From Trichobilharzia regenti (Eukaryota > Platyhelminthes > Trematoda > Strigeidida > Schistosomatidae), in NCBI GenBank assembly GCA_944472135.2, contig OX235267.1, positions 34,007,312 to 34,071,311 of the forward strand: a stretch of 64,000 nucleotides of DNA, in the 5' to 3' direction. Of this stretch, positions 11,597 through 23,627 are shown in pieces (the first letter of the stretch is position 1; each line of letters opens with the position of its first letter). Both the position numbers and the translations under genes were made by a program. The notes below the pieces were generated by a model. That model was not told the DNA's origin, did not search any database, and was given only the letters and a program-made list of their open reading frames with translations.

Positions 11597-12716
11597 TAAC
11601 ATTCATTCCTGGCGTCTCGAATGGAACAAAGGGCTTCAGCAGCGAGTCTCCATTGTACTTAGTTCTGCACTGTCAGTCTCATCTAGCTCCGCCATCGCCT
11701 ACAAGCTCTAATTCCCTCCTGAAAGGATATTCTCCGTGTGATTGTCGGACACTCAACCAGTCGTTTCGGATTCACCTTCAATCCAAGAGCCTGAGAGTCA
11801 TGTCACTTGAATGTCACTGTCAGTTTAACTGCCAAATAAAATTTATTATTATCGTCATCATTATTCTGGGTGGGATGCAGGACTTCAGCGGCACACCTTC
11901 GTTGCACTTACTTCTCTGTCATCAATTTCAACTGATTCCACAACCACCTACGAGCTTTTGTTTCTTCTTCATATGCTAGTCTTCATGTCACCATCGAACG
12001 CCCAACTATTCGTTTTGCATTCGGATTCCGCTCGCAGGTATGCCTGGCACTTAACTTCATTCAAAGATCTATCCAAACTAAGTACATTCCATTCCCTTCT
12101 GCATATATGCTGGGTAATAGATTTTTGGCTTGTTCGTAACGCACGTGCCCGTCAGAGTTCCTGTTGCATATCCTTTCTCACTAGCCATCTGATTTTCAAT
12201 AGTGGGCCAAGTTATTTGTTAATGAATATCTGTAACAACAGAAGACAAGGGTCAGCCAAACAGATCGTTTATTAAGGAAATCAACACATATTTATATATT
12301 TTCATGTACATATTATAGATTATTGTTAGCAGAAAAACACAGTCCTCTGATTGGGTGTTTCTCACAGAAAGTTAACCTTGCATCTCTTTGTGACTGTTTC
12401 TTGAATGTCAGATCATCTATATTTTAACTGTCTCCACCTATGCAAAGCCTTTGTTCTCATTTTTCTCACGACCAATATTAAGGAGATAAACATTGACGTA
12501 AATTACTGTCCACCAACTTTGGCTAACAGCCAGCTCTCACCACATATCTACTACCTGTTGGAGATGTTTTCGGAGACGTGCCAAGTCTCTATACCATAAA
12601 AGTAATGAATTGATATTAGTGTTAAAAATCCAGGTCTTATTTCTTGTGTTGTATGCTGCAGGTCTCCACTGCGGATTTCAGGGTGATGGATGCTTATCTT
12701 GCTTGTGAAGCTGCTT
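11597..12716 (-). mobile_element. old RTE-type 3' fragments, one interrupted
   Basis: Two tandem minus-strand RTE 3' ends (11597-11830 and 11858-12245) share the AGGGCTTCAG 3' end type and the block corresponding to 'CTCCATGTCACCCTTGGACG'. The second resumes at about 12540-12716 (GGATTTCAGGGTGATGGATG), matching 490-525, so about 295 bp of unrelated sequence (12246-12539) splits it. That insert has no ORF and no identified family. These copies are much more diverged than the one at 1-622. Confidence 0.6.
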
Positions 12717-13007
12717 AGCTTGGAAAAGAAATAATATTCATAAAATTAATATATTTTACCACCAATCAACTGCCACTCATACTTTTTACACACCATGTTG
12801 CAACATTGAATTTGAAAAAAATGAAATGCCTAAGCTAGCGTCTTCTTCCTTTGTCTATCAATTCAAAACCATCTTGGTTCTAGAAACTTGCTTTTTATTA
12901 CTCAGCTCAGGAGTGTAGGTAGATGGAAGTAGACCATAGAGTCTTGGCATTAGAGATCCTGTTGGACAAATCTTTTCGTAAAGTTCTTCACGAATACGAT
13001 AATTTTC
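12717..13007. other. no recognised features
   Basis: AT-rich spacer between an RTE remnant and a SINE pair. Confidence 0.4.
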
Positions 13008-13315
13008 AAATGTTGGTTTGTAGGGATTTGGTTGATCGGTTACAGGATTTCACCATGAGCTGACATCAGTTAGGGAACCATTGAAAACCAAGGAGTACTG
13101 GAGAGCTGTTTCGTCCCAGTTTGGGACTCTTCATCAGTACGCGCCCACCGCCAGGATTCGAACCCAGGACCTTCTGGCGAGCTATCTCGTATGGCATTAA
13201 GCCACTGGGACCCGATCCAATGGCCCATGAATTCTAACCTCTGCCAAACTAAGACGAAACAGCTGTCCAGTACTCACAGGTTTTCCAATGGTTCTCTAAC
13301 TGATGTCAGCTCATA
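13008..13315. repeat. SINE family A inverted pair
   Basis: 13008-13248 is a nearly complete minus-strand copy: the reverse complement reads GGGTTCGAATCC, then GTACTGATGAAGAGTCCC and GGGACGAAACAGC. 13248-13315 is the 3' part of a plus-strand copy, starting within the core (AAGACGAAACAGCTGTCC) and running to GATGTCAGCTCAT. The best-preserved hammerhead-like core of the window is here. Confidence 0.75.
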
Positions 13316-13784
13316 ATAATATCGTGTAATACGATGATTATTCTTCATTCTTTTGAAAGCTTCTTTAATTATTTTAATTTTTTTGTCACCTACCATTTAA
13401 CTATGATTATAATCACAAACATTTTATAGTTGCATTTCATCCTGCTGCTATTATTATTATTTTATGCATTCACACCTGCGATTCAATTCTCTTACCGGAT
13501 ATAATTTCTTAAAAAGATACATATATATATATATATATATGCCTATGTCACCCTCCGATCCATCTGTACTTACATACATATCAGAAACAGTTGACAAGAC
13601 TCATGATTTGGTGAATCAAAGTACAGGCTCACATACCCACAGTTCGTGGACGAACAACCGGAAGTAATACGACTATGTCCCATATGACACAGAGTTTTGA
13701 TCGATAGCTTTTAGTTTAAAAGCTGAATGTCAGTACCCAGTACTAAATGTTTCTGAACCTTAAGGTCGTTGTTTCTGTTCCGTT
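13316..13784. other. no gene; (AT)n microsatellite
   Basis: (AT)n at about 13520-13541; otherwise no recognised feature. Confidence 0.45.
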
Positions 13785-13900
13785 GCGTTCCCAGTGGAAC
13801 ATAGGGCTTCAAGCTAGATCTTTGAAGTTTCGGTAGCAGTGGTATTTATTTTTGATGGATGGGGTTGCTAGCCTCATGCCCAACCATCCCTCTCTACAAT
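13785..13900 (-). repeat. SINE family B2, 3' part
   Basis: Reverse complement matches the body of 60518-60738: GGGCATGAGGCTAGCAACCC, the CTTGAAGCCCTATGTTCCAC tail. The tRNA-like head is missing. Confidence 0.65.
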
Positions 13901-14126
13901 CAATGATTAAATTAGAAGTGGTTTAACACAAACGAGGATTGAGAATAGCATATTAAAGAAAACTTGAAAGATTTTGCAAAATTCACCTATTTTGTATAAA
14001 CTATCTGCAAGTGAATGAGTAGTATTGAAGTATGTGCTGAAGATATTGCCTAGTAGGGCAATGAAAGCCTCGCAAATAAACCATCCAGCTCACAGAACAC
14101 AAATACATCAGGAATGAGTAGTATCA

Positions 14127-14320
14127 TGTGGTGATTGACAATTTATATCTCTGTATTGTTTAAATACTTACTGTTGACTGTTAATATGTTTCTTATATGA
14201 ATTGCATTATAATTCCGCTAAATACAAATTCCTGAACTCTGCTCTCTCTGTGTTTTGTTTGGATTCCTGTAATTCGGTCATCTTGAAATACTAAAACTAC
14301 GATTACAATAAATTACTACA
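14127..14320 (+). repeat. 5' LTR of element B
   Basis: Starts TGTGGTGATTG, ends TTACTACA. Five substitutions separate it from the 3' LTR at 22142-22335. Confidence 0.92.
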
Positions 14321-14333
14321 AATTAGCGTCGCG

Positions 14334-14895
14334 ATGGAACTAAATAACCTGGGAAAACTTCCTATAAATGCTACTCCGCGGGAAATCGCTGATTATTTGG
14401 AATGCTTCGATGCGTGGTGCATTTCCAAGAATGTTCCGGATGACAAAATACCAGCACATTTCATCACTGCTATTGGGCTAGATGCATATAGCCTAGCAAA
14501 GACTCTGTCATTTCCAGAAAAACCAATTTCTCTGCCATATTATAAACTACGTGAACTTCTGATACATCAATTCCATATAACTACTTTTGAGACCAGAGAG
14601 AGGGCTCAATTCGATAAACTGGTTCGTGCCCCCAACCAGAGGATTAGAGACTTCATTCTTCAACTCCAAATACAAGCTTCAAAGTGTAACTTCGGAGATC
14701 AGCTGCATACTCAACTACGTGATCGTCTAATTGCTCGAATCAATAATCTCAAGTTAGAGAAAGAGTTAATTCAGATTCCTTCTTGTACCTTACAAACTGC
14801 TAAAGATTTATGTATTACATATGAAGATGTCAATAGTGAATACTCTGCTCCCACTACGTCAGTATCTGATGTCATGTTGTCCAGAGTCGAAAATA
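14334..14895 (+). CDS. element B Gag-like protein, N-terminal part
   Basis: Opens at the first ATG after the 5' LTR and runs 187 codons to the insertion point of element A. It contains a retrotransposon Gag-like helical region (ETRERAQFDKLVRAPNQRIR, FILQLQIQASKCNF). The reading frame resumes without shift at 21269 after A and one copy of the AATA duplication, so A hit an open Gag frame. Gag would package element RNA. Confidence 0.75.
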
Positions 14896-15285
14896 TGTAG
14901 TGCACATTGTACCTTTGAACTTTTGTTTAAACTGACTCACCCACGGTGATCCACGTTTTACCTTTTGACTTGTGAGTCTTCCTTACGTTCATAGGTTCGC
15001 TCTTTTGTTGTGCTCTCCTTCTGCACACTCTCCGAGCCTACCTCCAGCAACGTCTGCAGATAAGTTGTACGACTTCTTTATTTATTGAATTTTATATTTC
15101 GTCGAATAAAATATAATTCTCCCAGGTACTCTTGTCACATCAAGTCTTTTTACAACGATACAGTTCGTCAGTATTTGCGCGTCCAGTAGTGTACTGCTAA
15201 GCTTAGTAGGTCGCCAAAACGGTGAAGAAGTTTGTAAGGGTGTTTAGAGTATAGGTCCACTCTAAGCCGTAGTAGAACTCTTACA
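14896..15285 (+). repeat. 5' LTR of element A
   Basis: TGTAGTGCAC...CTCTTACA, 390 bp. It includes AATAAAATATAATTCTC, a possible polyadenylation signal. One substitution relative to 20879-21268. Confidence 0.95.
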
Positions 15286-15287
15286 AG

Positions 15288-15298
15288 TGGTGAGCCCG
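15288..15298 (+). promoter_or_regulatory. primer-binding site of element A
   Basis: TGGTGAGCCCG, two bases after the LTR. The same bases follow the 5' LTRs of E and F. A TGG start fits pairing with a tRNA 3' CCA end; tRNA-Trp is the primer reported for the related CsRn1, inferred here. Confidence 0.7.
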
Positions 15299-15314
15299 AA
15301 AAAAACGTGATACG

Positions 15315-15468
<154 letters not shown>

Positions 15469-15495
15469 ACGACAGCCTTCTGATCTGGGTCAGAG

Positions 15496-16299
15496 ATGGC
15501 TATAACGCTGCAACTCCCCGCCTTCTGGACACATCGTCCAGCTGCATGGTTTAATCATATAGAGGCTCAGTTTGCCATTAGACACATACACTCACAAGAG
15601 ACCAAAGTAAACCACGTGATTGTGAGCCTACCCGAAAGTGTCATAGACGAGGTGGCTGACGTTCTCGCAGATCCGTCTCCGGATCGGTACGAGCGGCTCA
15701 AGCAGGCGTTAATTCAACGAGTCGCACTTACTGACCAACAGAAAGTGCAGGAACTTTTCCGCGATGTTCAGTTAGGTGACCGCAAGCCCTCACAAATGTT
15801 GAGGCAGATGAAGCAGCTAGTGGCGGACTTTAAAATTGACGAGGTTTTTCTCAAACAACTTTGGCTTCAAAGATTACCTCAGGCAGTCCAGGGTATCTTA
15901 GCACCGATCTACAAGTACCCCTTACAGGAGATAGCCGAGGCAGCTGATAGAGCCGTAGAGGCCATCAATCCCAAAATTGGCATTTCCGCAACAGTAACTG
16001 CTGCTCCCGCTCAGACTAAAGATTCGTCTGATGGGGGGTCATCAAGCTTTGACGCGGTGGCCCATATTGCCAAGCTATACGAGGAGATCTGTAGTATCCG
16101 ACAGGAGATGAACTCCAGGAGTCGTGGACGCAGTCCCTCAAGTTCGCGCAGTAGCAGACCCTTGCCACGTGCTAGCAGCAAGCGCCGACAGTCCCGAAGT
16201 AACCAGCCTGGAGTGTGCTGGTATCATCGACGTTACGGAGCAAAAGCCCAAAAGTGCACTCGCCCGTGCACCTTCGATGTTCAACAGTCGGGAAACTAG
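15496..16299 (+). CDS. gag: element A Gag
   Basis: 267 codons starting [11 protein letters not shown]. Residues 1-150 form the capsid-like region ([40 protein letters not shown]); an Arg/Ser-rich stretch follows, then the single zinc-binding motif [20 protein letters not shown] typical of CsRn1/Boudicca-type elements rather than the usual CCHC knuckle. Gag assembles the particle that packages element RNA. It overlaps pol by 85 bases, and pol lies in the -1 frame. Confidence 0.9.
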   Translation: MAITLQLPAFWTHRPAAWFNHIEAQFAIRHIHSQETKVNHVIVSLPESVIDEVADVLADPSPDRYERLKQALIQRVALTDQQKVQELFRDVQLGDRKPSQMLRQMKQLVADFKIDEVFLKQLWLQRLPQAVQGILAPIYKYPLQEIAEAADRAVEAINPKIGISATVTAAPAQTKDSSDGGSSSFDAVAHIAKLYEEICSIRQEMNSRSRGRSPSSSRSSRPLPRASSKRRQSRSNQPGVCWYHRRYGAKAQKCTRPCTFDVQQSGN

Positions 16300-19200
16300 C
16301 AAGCCAGCACGTACTGGCGACTAACGTCGCTGGCGAACCACTCTCATGTCGCCTCTTCTATGTTACCGACCGTAACACTGGGATACGCTTCCTAATTGAT
16401 ACCGGAGCAGAGGTCAGTGTAATCCCACCCACAGTAGAGGAGCGCAGGCGGCCAATGTCTCTTCAACTACGAGCCGCAAACGGTTCGCCAATTGCTACGT
16501 TCGGCAGGCGCTTTATAGATCTTAACATCGGTTTGCGTCGTTCACTTCGTTGGGTCTTCCTGGTGGCAGACGTTACCACAGGTATAATTGGCATGGATCT
16601 ATTGCAGCACTACCAATTACTGGTAGATACAGGTAATCATAAGTTAAAAGATCCTGTCACAAACCTCTCCGTCAGCGGTATCGTCACACAAGGCCCAGCC
16701 CTCAGCCCGGTATATGCCACACCCACTAGCACTGGTCCTTATTCGCATATACTGCAGTCTTTTTCAGATTTGTTCAAACCTAGCAGCGGCCTGCCATGTG
16801 CGACTTCCAACGTCAAACACCATATTGTCACTACTGGCCCGCCAGTTTTCGCAAAGCCGAGGCGACTATCCCCAGAAAAACTAAAGGTTGTCAAAGCGGA
16901 GTTTGAGCATATGCTGGAAATGGGGATTATTAGGCCATCCAGCAGCCCGTGGTCCTCACCGTTGCACCTGGTACCTAAGAATAACGGTTTAGATTGGCGT
17001 CCTTGTGGCGACTACCGCAGACTAAACGCACAAACTGTTCCCGATCGCTACCCTGTCCCGCACATACACGATTTAACCGCCTCACTCAAGGGAGCTCGAG
17101 TATTCAGCAAACTGGACCTTACACGGGCTTACTACCAGATTCCCGTCGACCCCGAAGATATACCTAAGACTGCTGTGATTACACCGTTTGGCCTGTTCGA
17201 GTTTCTTCGAATGCCTTTTGGCTTACGGAACGCTGCACAAACCTTCCAGCGTTTTATACATGACGTTTTGCGCGGGCTTGATTTCGCCTTCGCCTATCTG
17301 GACGATATCTTGGTAGCTAGTCCAGATGAAGCCACTCATCAACTTCATTTGCAGACAGTTTTCCAAAGACTTGTGACACACTCCCTCACACTCAACTTGC
17401 CGAAGTGTCAGATTGGAGCCACTTCCCTGAAATTTTTGGGACATAGGATAGACAAAGATGGAATTTATCCGTTACCTGACCGGGTAGAAGCTATTCAAAA
17501 CTTCCCTCTACCCACTTCTCCCAAGGCACTACGCACTTTTCTCGGGATGGTTAGTTACTACCGTCGCTTTATCCCACAGTGTGCTCATATCGTGACCCCC
17601 TTGACTGACATGCTTAAAGGGAAATGCAAGTCTTTGGTGTTCACTAAGGAAGCCTCGACAGCTTTTGCAGCTATCAAGAAAGCTATTGCTGACGCCACAA
17701 TGTTGGTCCATCTAGATGTTCAACTTCCAATCAGCATCTCCGTAGATGCCTCTAATACTGCGATCGGAGCCGTCCTTCAACAGCGTATGGCTAATGTATG
17801 GCTACCGATTGCTTTCTTTTCACGTAAACTTACCGCATGCGAATCTCGATACAGCACATTCGGTAGGGAACTTCTCGCTGTCTACGCTGCTGTCAAGCAT
17901 TTTCGTCACTTCGTGGAAGGCCGGCAATTTACGGTATTTACCGACCATAAGCCATTGACGTACGCCCTCCACACTACTTCAGACCGGTATTCACCGCGAG
18001 AATCACGCCATTTAGACTATATTTCCCAGTTCACTTCTGATATCCAGCACGTTTCTGGATCGGATAACGCGGTAGCAGACGCTTTGTCTCGCGTATGTGC
18101 TACGTCCGTACCACCAACCATCGATCTTCATAAAATGGCCGAACTCCAACTGAACGATTTGAACTTAGAACACCTGTCAAATAAAACCTCACTGAAAATA
18201 GAACGCGTCCCCTTGCTAAACAGTGAGGCAACTATACTTTGCGATATGTCAACTGGTACTCCTCGACCGATTGTTCCCACGTCTTTACGCCGAACTGTGT
18301 TTGAGTCACTCCACAACCTCTCCCATCCTGGCATACGAGCAACGGACAAGTTGATTTCTGCGAGATTTGCGTGGCCCGGTATGAACCGTGATGTGCGTCA
18401 ATGGACACGTGCTTGTGTGCAATGCCAACGTGCTAAAGTCACCAAGCATAACATCACGCCGTTGGGGACGTTTGCGACCCCAGACGCTCGGTTCCATCAT
18501 ATCCACCTGGATATAGTAGGGCCTCTGCCCCCGTCTAACGGCTGCTCGTATTTACTCACATGTGTGGATCGTTTCACACGTTGGCCGGAAGCCATTCCGA
18601 TACCTGATGTAACGGCTCAAACCGTCTGTCGTGCCTTCATGGATGGCTGGGTTGCCCATTTTGGATGTCCCGCAACTGTCACTACCGACCGCGGACAACA
18701 GTTTGAATCCACAAGCTTCAAAGAATTGTTAGAGATGCTGGGATGCAAACGCATTCGCACAACCGCGTATCATCCCGCGGCAAATGGCCTAGTAGAACGT
18801 TTCCACCGTCAACTCAAAGCTGCGTTGATGGCAGTGGACAACAGTAAGTGGACAGATTCGCTACCACTGGTCCTGCTTAGCATCCGGGCTACGCTTAAGG
18901 GGGATCTGCAGTGCTCGCCAGCTGAATTGGTGTACGGTACCACCATGCGTTTACCAGGCGAGCTAATCGCTCCCGAAACTTTCGAGCCAAATTTCCCGGA
19001 TACCACCCGTTACGCTCAGCAACTTAAAAGTTTTATGCAGCGACTCCGACCAGTTTCCACACGCACTCAGAACCGAAAGGTTCAGGTTGATCGGCGACTT
19101 GATGACTGTACACACGTTTTCGTGCGTCACGACGCCATACGAAAGCCATTACAACCACCGTATGACGGGCCTTTTAAGGTCCTTAGTCGTAAAGATAAAT

Positions 19201-19454
19201 TTTTCGTTATTGACCGATGCGGCCGCCCAGACACTGTCAGCATAGACAGACTTAAAGCGGCATACACTGAAGAACCTTCACCCTCCCCATCGGCTCAATC
19301 AAATAGCCCCACTGAACCTAGTCCTTGTCCAGACTCAACTACTTCACCTCCGGTGGTGAATGATGATTCTCCTACCGTCACCAGTAAGACCCCTGTCACA
19401 CGTGCTGGTCGACGTGTTCACTGGCCCAAGAGGTTCGTAGAATTCTTTCACTGA
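16215..19454 (+). CDS. pol: element A Pol polyprotein (PR-RT-RNase H-IN)
   Basis: 1079 codons with no internal stop. In order: aspartic protease with [10 protein letters not shown] and IIGMDLL; RT with [33 protein letters not shown] and catalytic YLDD; RNase H with [17 protein letters not shown] and TDHKPLTY; integrase with an HHCC zinc site (HNLSHPGI...CVQCQ), catalytic block [19 protein letters not shown] and [17 protein letters not shown]; and a C-terminal GPFKVL region ending [10 protein letters not shown]. All catalytic motifs look intact. Expression probably needs -1 frameshifting from gag. Confidence 0.95.
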   Translation: MLVSSTLRSKSPKVHSPVHLRCSTVGKLASQHVLATNVAGEPLSCRLFYVTDRNTGIRFLIDTGAEVSVIPPTVEERRRPMSLQLRAANGSPIATFGRRFIDLNIGLRRSLRWVFLVADVTTGIIGMDLLQHYQLLVDTGNHKLKDPVTNLSVSGIVTQGPALSPVYATPTSTGPYSHILQSFSDLFKPSSGLPCATSNVKHHIVTTGPPVFAKPRRLSPEKLKVVKAEFEHMLEMGIIRPSSSPWSSPLHLVPKNNGLDWRPCGDYRRLNAQTVPDRYPVPHIHDLTASLKGARVFSKLDLTRAYYQIPVDPEDIPKTAVITPFGLFEFLRMPFGLRNAAQTFQRFIHDVLRGLDFAFAYLDDILVASPDEATHQLHLQTVFQRLVTHSLTLNLPKCQIGATSLKFLGHRIDKDGIYPLPDRVEAIQNFPLPTSPKALRTFLGMVSYYRRFIPQCAHIVTPLTDMLKGKCKSLVFTKEASTAFAAIKKAIADATMLVHLDVQLPISISVDASNTAIGAVLQQRMANVWLPIAFFSRKLTACESRYSTFGRELLAVYAAVKHFRHFVEGRQFTVFTDHKPLTYALHTTSDRYSPRESRHLDYISQFTSDIQHVSGSDNAVADALSRVCATSVPPTIDLHKMAELQLNDLNLEHLSNKTSLKIERVPLLNSEATILCDMSTGTPRPIVPTSLRRTVFESLHNLSHPGIRATDKLISARFAWPGMNRDVRQWTRACVQCQRAKVTKHNITPLGTFATPDARFHHIHLDIVGPLPPSNGCSYLLTCVDRFTRWPEAIPIPDVTAQTVCRAFMDGWVAHFGCPATVTTDRGQQFESTSFKELLEMLGCKRIRTTAYHPAANGLVERFHRQLKAALMAVDNSKWTDSLPLVLLSIRATLKGDLQCSPAELVYGTTMRLPGELIAPETFEPNFPDTTRYAQQLKSFMQRLRPVSTRTQNRKVQVDRRLDDCTHVFVRHDAIRKPLQPPYDGPFKVLSRKDKFFVIDRCGRPDTVSIDRLKAAYTEEPSPSPSAQSNSPTEPSPCPDSTTSPPVVNDDSPTVTSKTPVTRAGRRVHWPKRFVEFFH

Positions 19455-20878
19455 ACTAATCCATAGGTAAGGCTACTAGTGATTTTTTATTCCTTGTCAC
19501 AATTTCTTATTCAATTCTGCTATATTTAATCTATTTGGTCCCGCTTCTGGGAGTAGTCGTTTTAACCCTCACTAATCCTTTTAATCTTTATCTCTCGTTA
19601 CAGAGGACCAGCAGCAGTTTGTTTTTACCCCTAATTTTTCATATCAATCTACTCGCTAGATCAGTTGGCGTCTCATGTCATCTTGTAACCCACACCAAAA
19701 GAGGAATTATGAATAGTATATTACCTTTCCAAAAAAAAAATTTAATTATTATGTAAAAAAAATTTTATAAAATATATTTAAAAAAAAAGTAAAAAAAAAT
19801 GTAAAATAATAATAAATAAACAAAAAAAATTATTTTTAAATAAAAAAAAGATTATAAAAAAAAACAAAAAAAAAACTTCCACTGTATAGTTAAATGTACA
19901 GATATACATATTTTTTTTTGCGCATAAATGCTTCACTTCTATGCTGTACATAGTAATTCGCTCAATTTATTTTCACAGCCTGTACTATATTCCTTCGGGT
20001 TTATGCCCTCCCGCAATTCATTTATTTTGTGAACCGTACTTATAAACATTATGCATCATCTTAGTTATGCACTTAGCAACATGAACAAAGTAATTTTGGT
20101 AATGATAACTACTCATAGCTATGGGTTATGTACTAACTTCTCTGTAATTTTATAAGTTCTCACAGGGTAGAAACTTCCTTTGTTTTATCTCATTCTAACG
20201 TACTACTTCCAAGTTGCACCACTTTTCCTCGCATTGATTTCGCACAAGCTTTTGTAGTACCTTTACACCGATTTTGAAATCTTAACCTTTCTTTCCCATT
20301 TTCTTCTGTTTTTTTTTACCCTGCTCCTTATCATACGCTGGTATAATGATTGCCTTTAACATGACTGCTAGGTTCTGTTGAAGCGGAGGAAGGGAGCATT
20401 GGTCTAATATGAAAGTTAGACATAATGAATCACCTTCTTGCTACGACAGCCTCGGCGCCAGAGGTTTACCATCAAACCTCCACATAAGTAAGCTTGTAAT
20501 AGTGCGGAATTAAAAAAAAAAGAATGAATCGATACAATAAAAAAATAAATAAAAAAAAGATTAATAAAAATATGAAAGACAAAAAAAAGGAAAAATAAAA
20601 AAAAAACATCAGACCGCAGAAGCTTACAACCACACAAGGCACCAGCGCCATTTCTTATCATATTCCGTCTTACTTCACTAATCATGTACATACCACTTCC
20701 AACTTATCTTAATTTTTTTCTCTTTTCTTTTGCTTTCTTTCCTTTCGGTGAAATTTCTTTTTTTTACTATTGCTATTTTCAAACCTTCTCATTCACCCAT
20801 TGCTATTGTGCCAAGCCATCCTACTGTTGTATATCGAAGCTTGCTGGTTTCCCACCAACCTTCTAGGGGGGGATAACC
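19455..20878 (+). other. 3' untranslated region of element A
   Basis: About 1.4 kb between pol stop and 3' LTR, no envelope-like ORF. Dense A/T tracts at 19725-19920 and 20510-20610. The polypurine tract is AGGGGGGGA near 20865-20873. Element E has an equivalent region at 47154-48534, with shorter A/T tracts. Confidence 0.8.
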
Positions 20879-21268
20879 TGTAGTGCACATTGTACCTTTG
20901 AACTTTTGTTTAAACTGACTCACCCACGGTGATCCACGTTTTACCTTTTGACTTGTGAGTCTTCCTTACGTTCATAGGTTCGCTCTCTTGTTGTGCTCTC
21001 CTTCTGCACACTCTCCGAGCCTACCTCCAGCAACGTCTGCAGATAAGTTGTACGACTTCTTTATTTATTGAATTTTATATTTCGTCGAATAAAATATAAT
21101 TCTCCCAGGTACTCTTGTCACATCAAGTCTTTTTACAACGATACAGTTCGTCAGTATTTGCGCGTCCAGTAGTGTACTGCTAAGCTTAGTAGGTCGCCAA
21201 AACGGTGAAGAAGTTTGTAAGGGTGTTTAGAGTATAGGTCCACTCTAAGCCGTAGTAGAACTCTTACA
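20879..21268 (+). repeat. 3' LTR of element A
   Basis: 390 bp, identical to the 5' LTR except one base. Confidence 0.95.
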
Positions 21269-22153
21269 AATACAAGTTTTCATGGAAAGCAATCCAAACT
21301 GTCGTCCACAGGTAATAGAATGCAGCGAGAGATCAAAAACATTAAACCGAGTTTATCCTGTGGAAAGTTACATCTACGAAGCACTTGCCGTTTTCGGGGT
21401 GCTAAGTGTCACAAATGTGGTGAAGTTGGACACATCAAGACGGTTTGCAGAAGTTCGAATACTTATGTTACTCAGAATTCTTATAATTCTCCCAATCTGT
21501 CTAGTAAAATGGAGTCAATGTGTCTTTCAACCTTTCAAAATACTCAAGCTAATCCAATGAAAACCTCCACTACAAGTTCGGCAACTCAAGCGTCAACTGT
21601 TTTCAAAAATGTGGTAGCCGAGTTACAATGTGAACTGTCGAAAACACGGAAGAAACTGAATGAGATGAGAGAGCAACTGATTAAAACTGAGGAATTACTG
21701 CATATGCATAGACTGCGTCTGTTGAGTGCAGAGCATACAAGTACCCGTGAAAGTCCTGCAAAACTTTTCAAATCTCGAATTCTCAGAAAGCATCTGATGT
21801 CCGCGACTTCTAATGTACATTATTACAAAGGGAAAGACTATAGACCTTCTGTTGGAATTATACTACAAAAAATGGGAAATCGAGTGGTGAAGATATTAGA
21901 CACCAAAGATCACTCAGTTCATAACAGACACCTGGACAAAGTGACAATAAATGAAGTAGGTCGTTCCAATTATTATTTTAATGATTCCGCTAATAATCCT
22001 GATTTTGTAGATGATTCAGGAATAAGTCCAGATAATACTGATGAAAATAACATCACAGAATCAGTTAAAAGGTCGCAGCTACTTGCAAGCAAACCGAGAC
22101 ATCGTTATAAATACGCGAGGAGATATTCGAGGTGTGGCGGATGTGGTGATTGA
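21269..22153 (+). CDS. element B Gag zinc knuckle fused to integrase C-terminal region
   Basis: Continuation in the same frame of the Gag interrupted at 14895. It carries a zinc knuckle region, CHKCGEVGHIKTVC, preceded by CGKLHLRSTC, then a coiled-coil-like stretch (ELSKTRKKLNEMREQLIKTE), then a region resembling the C-terminal end of gypsy integrases (ESPAKLFKSRILRKHL, VGIILQKMGNRVVKI, HNRHLDKV). Protease to integrase core is missing. The frame ends a few codons inside the 3' LTR. A deletion joining gag to the end of pol while keeping frame suggests a non-autonomous element mobilised in trans. Confidence 0.7.
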   Translation, partial: NTSFHGKQSKLSSTGNRMQREIKNIKPSLSCGKLHLRSTCRFRGAKCHKCGEVGHIKTVCRSSNTYVTQNSYNSPNLSSKMESMCLSTFQNTQANPMKTSTTSSATQASTVFKNVVAELQCELSKTRKKLNEMREQLIKTEELLHMHRLRLLSAEHTSTRESPAKLFKSRILRKHLMSATSNVHYYKGKDYRPSVGIILQKMGNRVVKILDTKDHSVHNRHLDKVTINEVGRSNYYFNDSANNPDFVDDSGISPDNTDENNITESVKRSQLLASKPRHRYKYARRYSRCGGCGD

Positions 22154-22335
22154 CAATTTATATCTCTGTATTGTTTAAATACTTACTGTTGACTGTTAAT
22201 ATGTTTCTTATGTGAATTGCATTATAATTCCGCTAAATACAAATTCCTGAATTCTGCCCTCTGTGTGTTTTGTTTGGATTCTTGTAATTCGGTCATCTTG
22301 AAATACTAAAACTACGATTACAATAAATTACTACA
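22142..22335 (+). repeat. 3' LTR of element B
   Basis: 194 bp, followed by TSD TATCA. Confidence 0.92.
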
Positions 22336-22640
22336 TATCACTATGTTATAATGATAGTAAAATTAGAGCTGATTAAGTCAAACGAAATCTTAAATTCTAT
22401 CTTCAACGGAATCACTTCGCTCGTCCTGAATATATTCCAGTTCTTAATTCAAATTCAGACTAACAAAAGTGATATAATGGATAGTTCCTGGTGATATTGG
22501 GTAATGACAGTATTATATAGCGAATCGTCAAGGGTTAGAATACATCAGTGATCGGATTTCAACCAATTGGCTAAGCCTTAATATCTCCACTTTGTAAATT
22601 GAGGGTTTTTGGTTTGATCCCTGATGGAGTAGTGAGTGAG
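22336..22640. other. no recognised features
   Basis: AT-rich; no homology recognised. Confidence 0.4.
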
Positions 22641-22864
22641 TACTGCAGAACAGTCCCAAACATGAGAAAGTGTATGGTTCATGGGATAATCTGCTCGGAC
22701 GACCGTCTCAATGAGGAGCTTAAGATTATCAAAGAATTACTTAGTGAAAATGGTTATGCAGATAAGTCCACTAGGAAAAGTATGAATTTAACACCAAACC
22801 AAGTTAGCAGGGAAACATCTCCAAAAATGCCATTGTTCATAAAAATGCGGTTTCTTGGTGATAA
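22641..22864 (+). pseudogene. Penelope-like element linker fragment
   Basis: The frame contains NEELKIIKELLSENGY and, after a short gap, PLFIKMRFLGDNV, matching EEELVFVEKCLKENGY and KVFICLPYEGDAV of the copy at 6747-7505. It is cut at 22864 by an LTR starting TGTAGTGCACC. Confidence 0.6.
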
Positions 22865-23200
22865 TGTAGTGCACCTTGAATGTTTGAACTTTTGTTTTAA
22901 CACATTCATGTACTATAGAGCCACTTTATCGGTGTTCTTCCGGAGTGGCTGCTCGCACATGCTCCCTCGTTGTGCTATTATTAAGCGCACTCTTGAGCTT
23001 GCTACCGCAGCCAGTTAACGTATAAGTTGTACAGTATTCCTATTTATTAAATTTGAAATTTAAACTGGTGAAAATATAATTCTCATCTGGGGCACTACCA
23101 AGTAACAAGCCTTTTTATTTCGAGTACTGATCAGGGTTAACCGAAGAAAGCAAATTTAGTAGGTGCTGACGTTAAGGACTATCTAAAGGTTGACATCAGC
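22865..23200 (+). repeat. diverged gypsy LTR fragment (A/E-type)
   Basis: Starts TGTAGTGCACCTTGAATG and contains ATAAGTTGTAC..TCTATTTATT and AAAATATAATTCTC-like blocks shared with the LTRs of A and E. It lacks the last 60 or so bases and abuts the 5' LTR of BEL element G. Confidence 0.65.
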
Positions 23201-23518
23201 TGTCATTGTAGTTGAAGATTGAACGATCAATTCATGGTTGTTTGCTCAAACCCAACTTCTTCATATTTTTCGCGGAATCATCAATCCAGCAGTTATCGTC
23301 TCATCGGTCGCTGTTCAGAAAAAAGATTAAGAACTTTCAGTAATAACAGTATTGTTGGTTATATTTTGGAGTTAGAGTAGAGGATTGTTGAGTCGCCAAA
23401 CTGTGTTTTGGGTTTTTGCGTCGGTTAATACTAAGCGTTTCTGAAAATCTTCGAGGGACAGCGTGAGGGCCAGCGCAGCGAGAGTTGGACATTGACGGTT
23501 TATGAGACTTGGCTGACA
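23201..23518 (+). repeat. 5' BEL LTR of element G
   Basis: TGTCATTGTAGTTGAAGATTG ... GAGACTTGGCTGACA, 318 bp, about 40 bp shorter than the LTRs of D. Confidence 0.85.
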
Positions 23519-23627
23519 GCTTCTGATAGTGTTCGGATAGTTTCCGTTCGTTTTTCCTGGTGCTTGCCAGTCTTCTTTCGACAAGTATTATCTGGAACCT
23601 TTTTGGAATTTTTGGTCCAGTTCAATG

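Noticed and set aside
20416..20691. Possible envelope-like ORF in element A
   Set aside because: Short, translated from A/T tracts, on the minus strand, not kept open in E.
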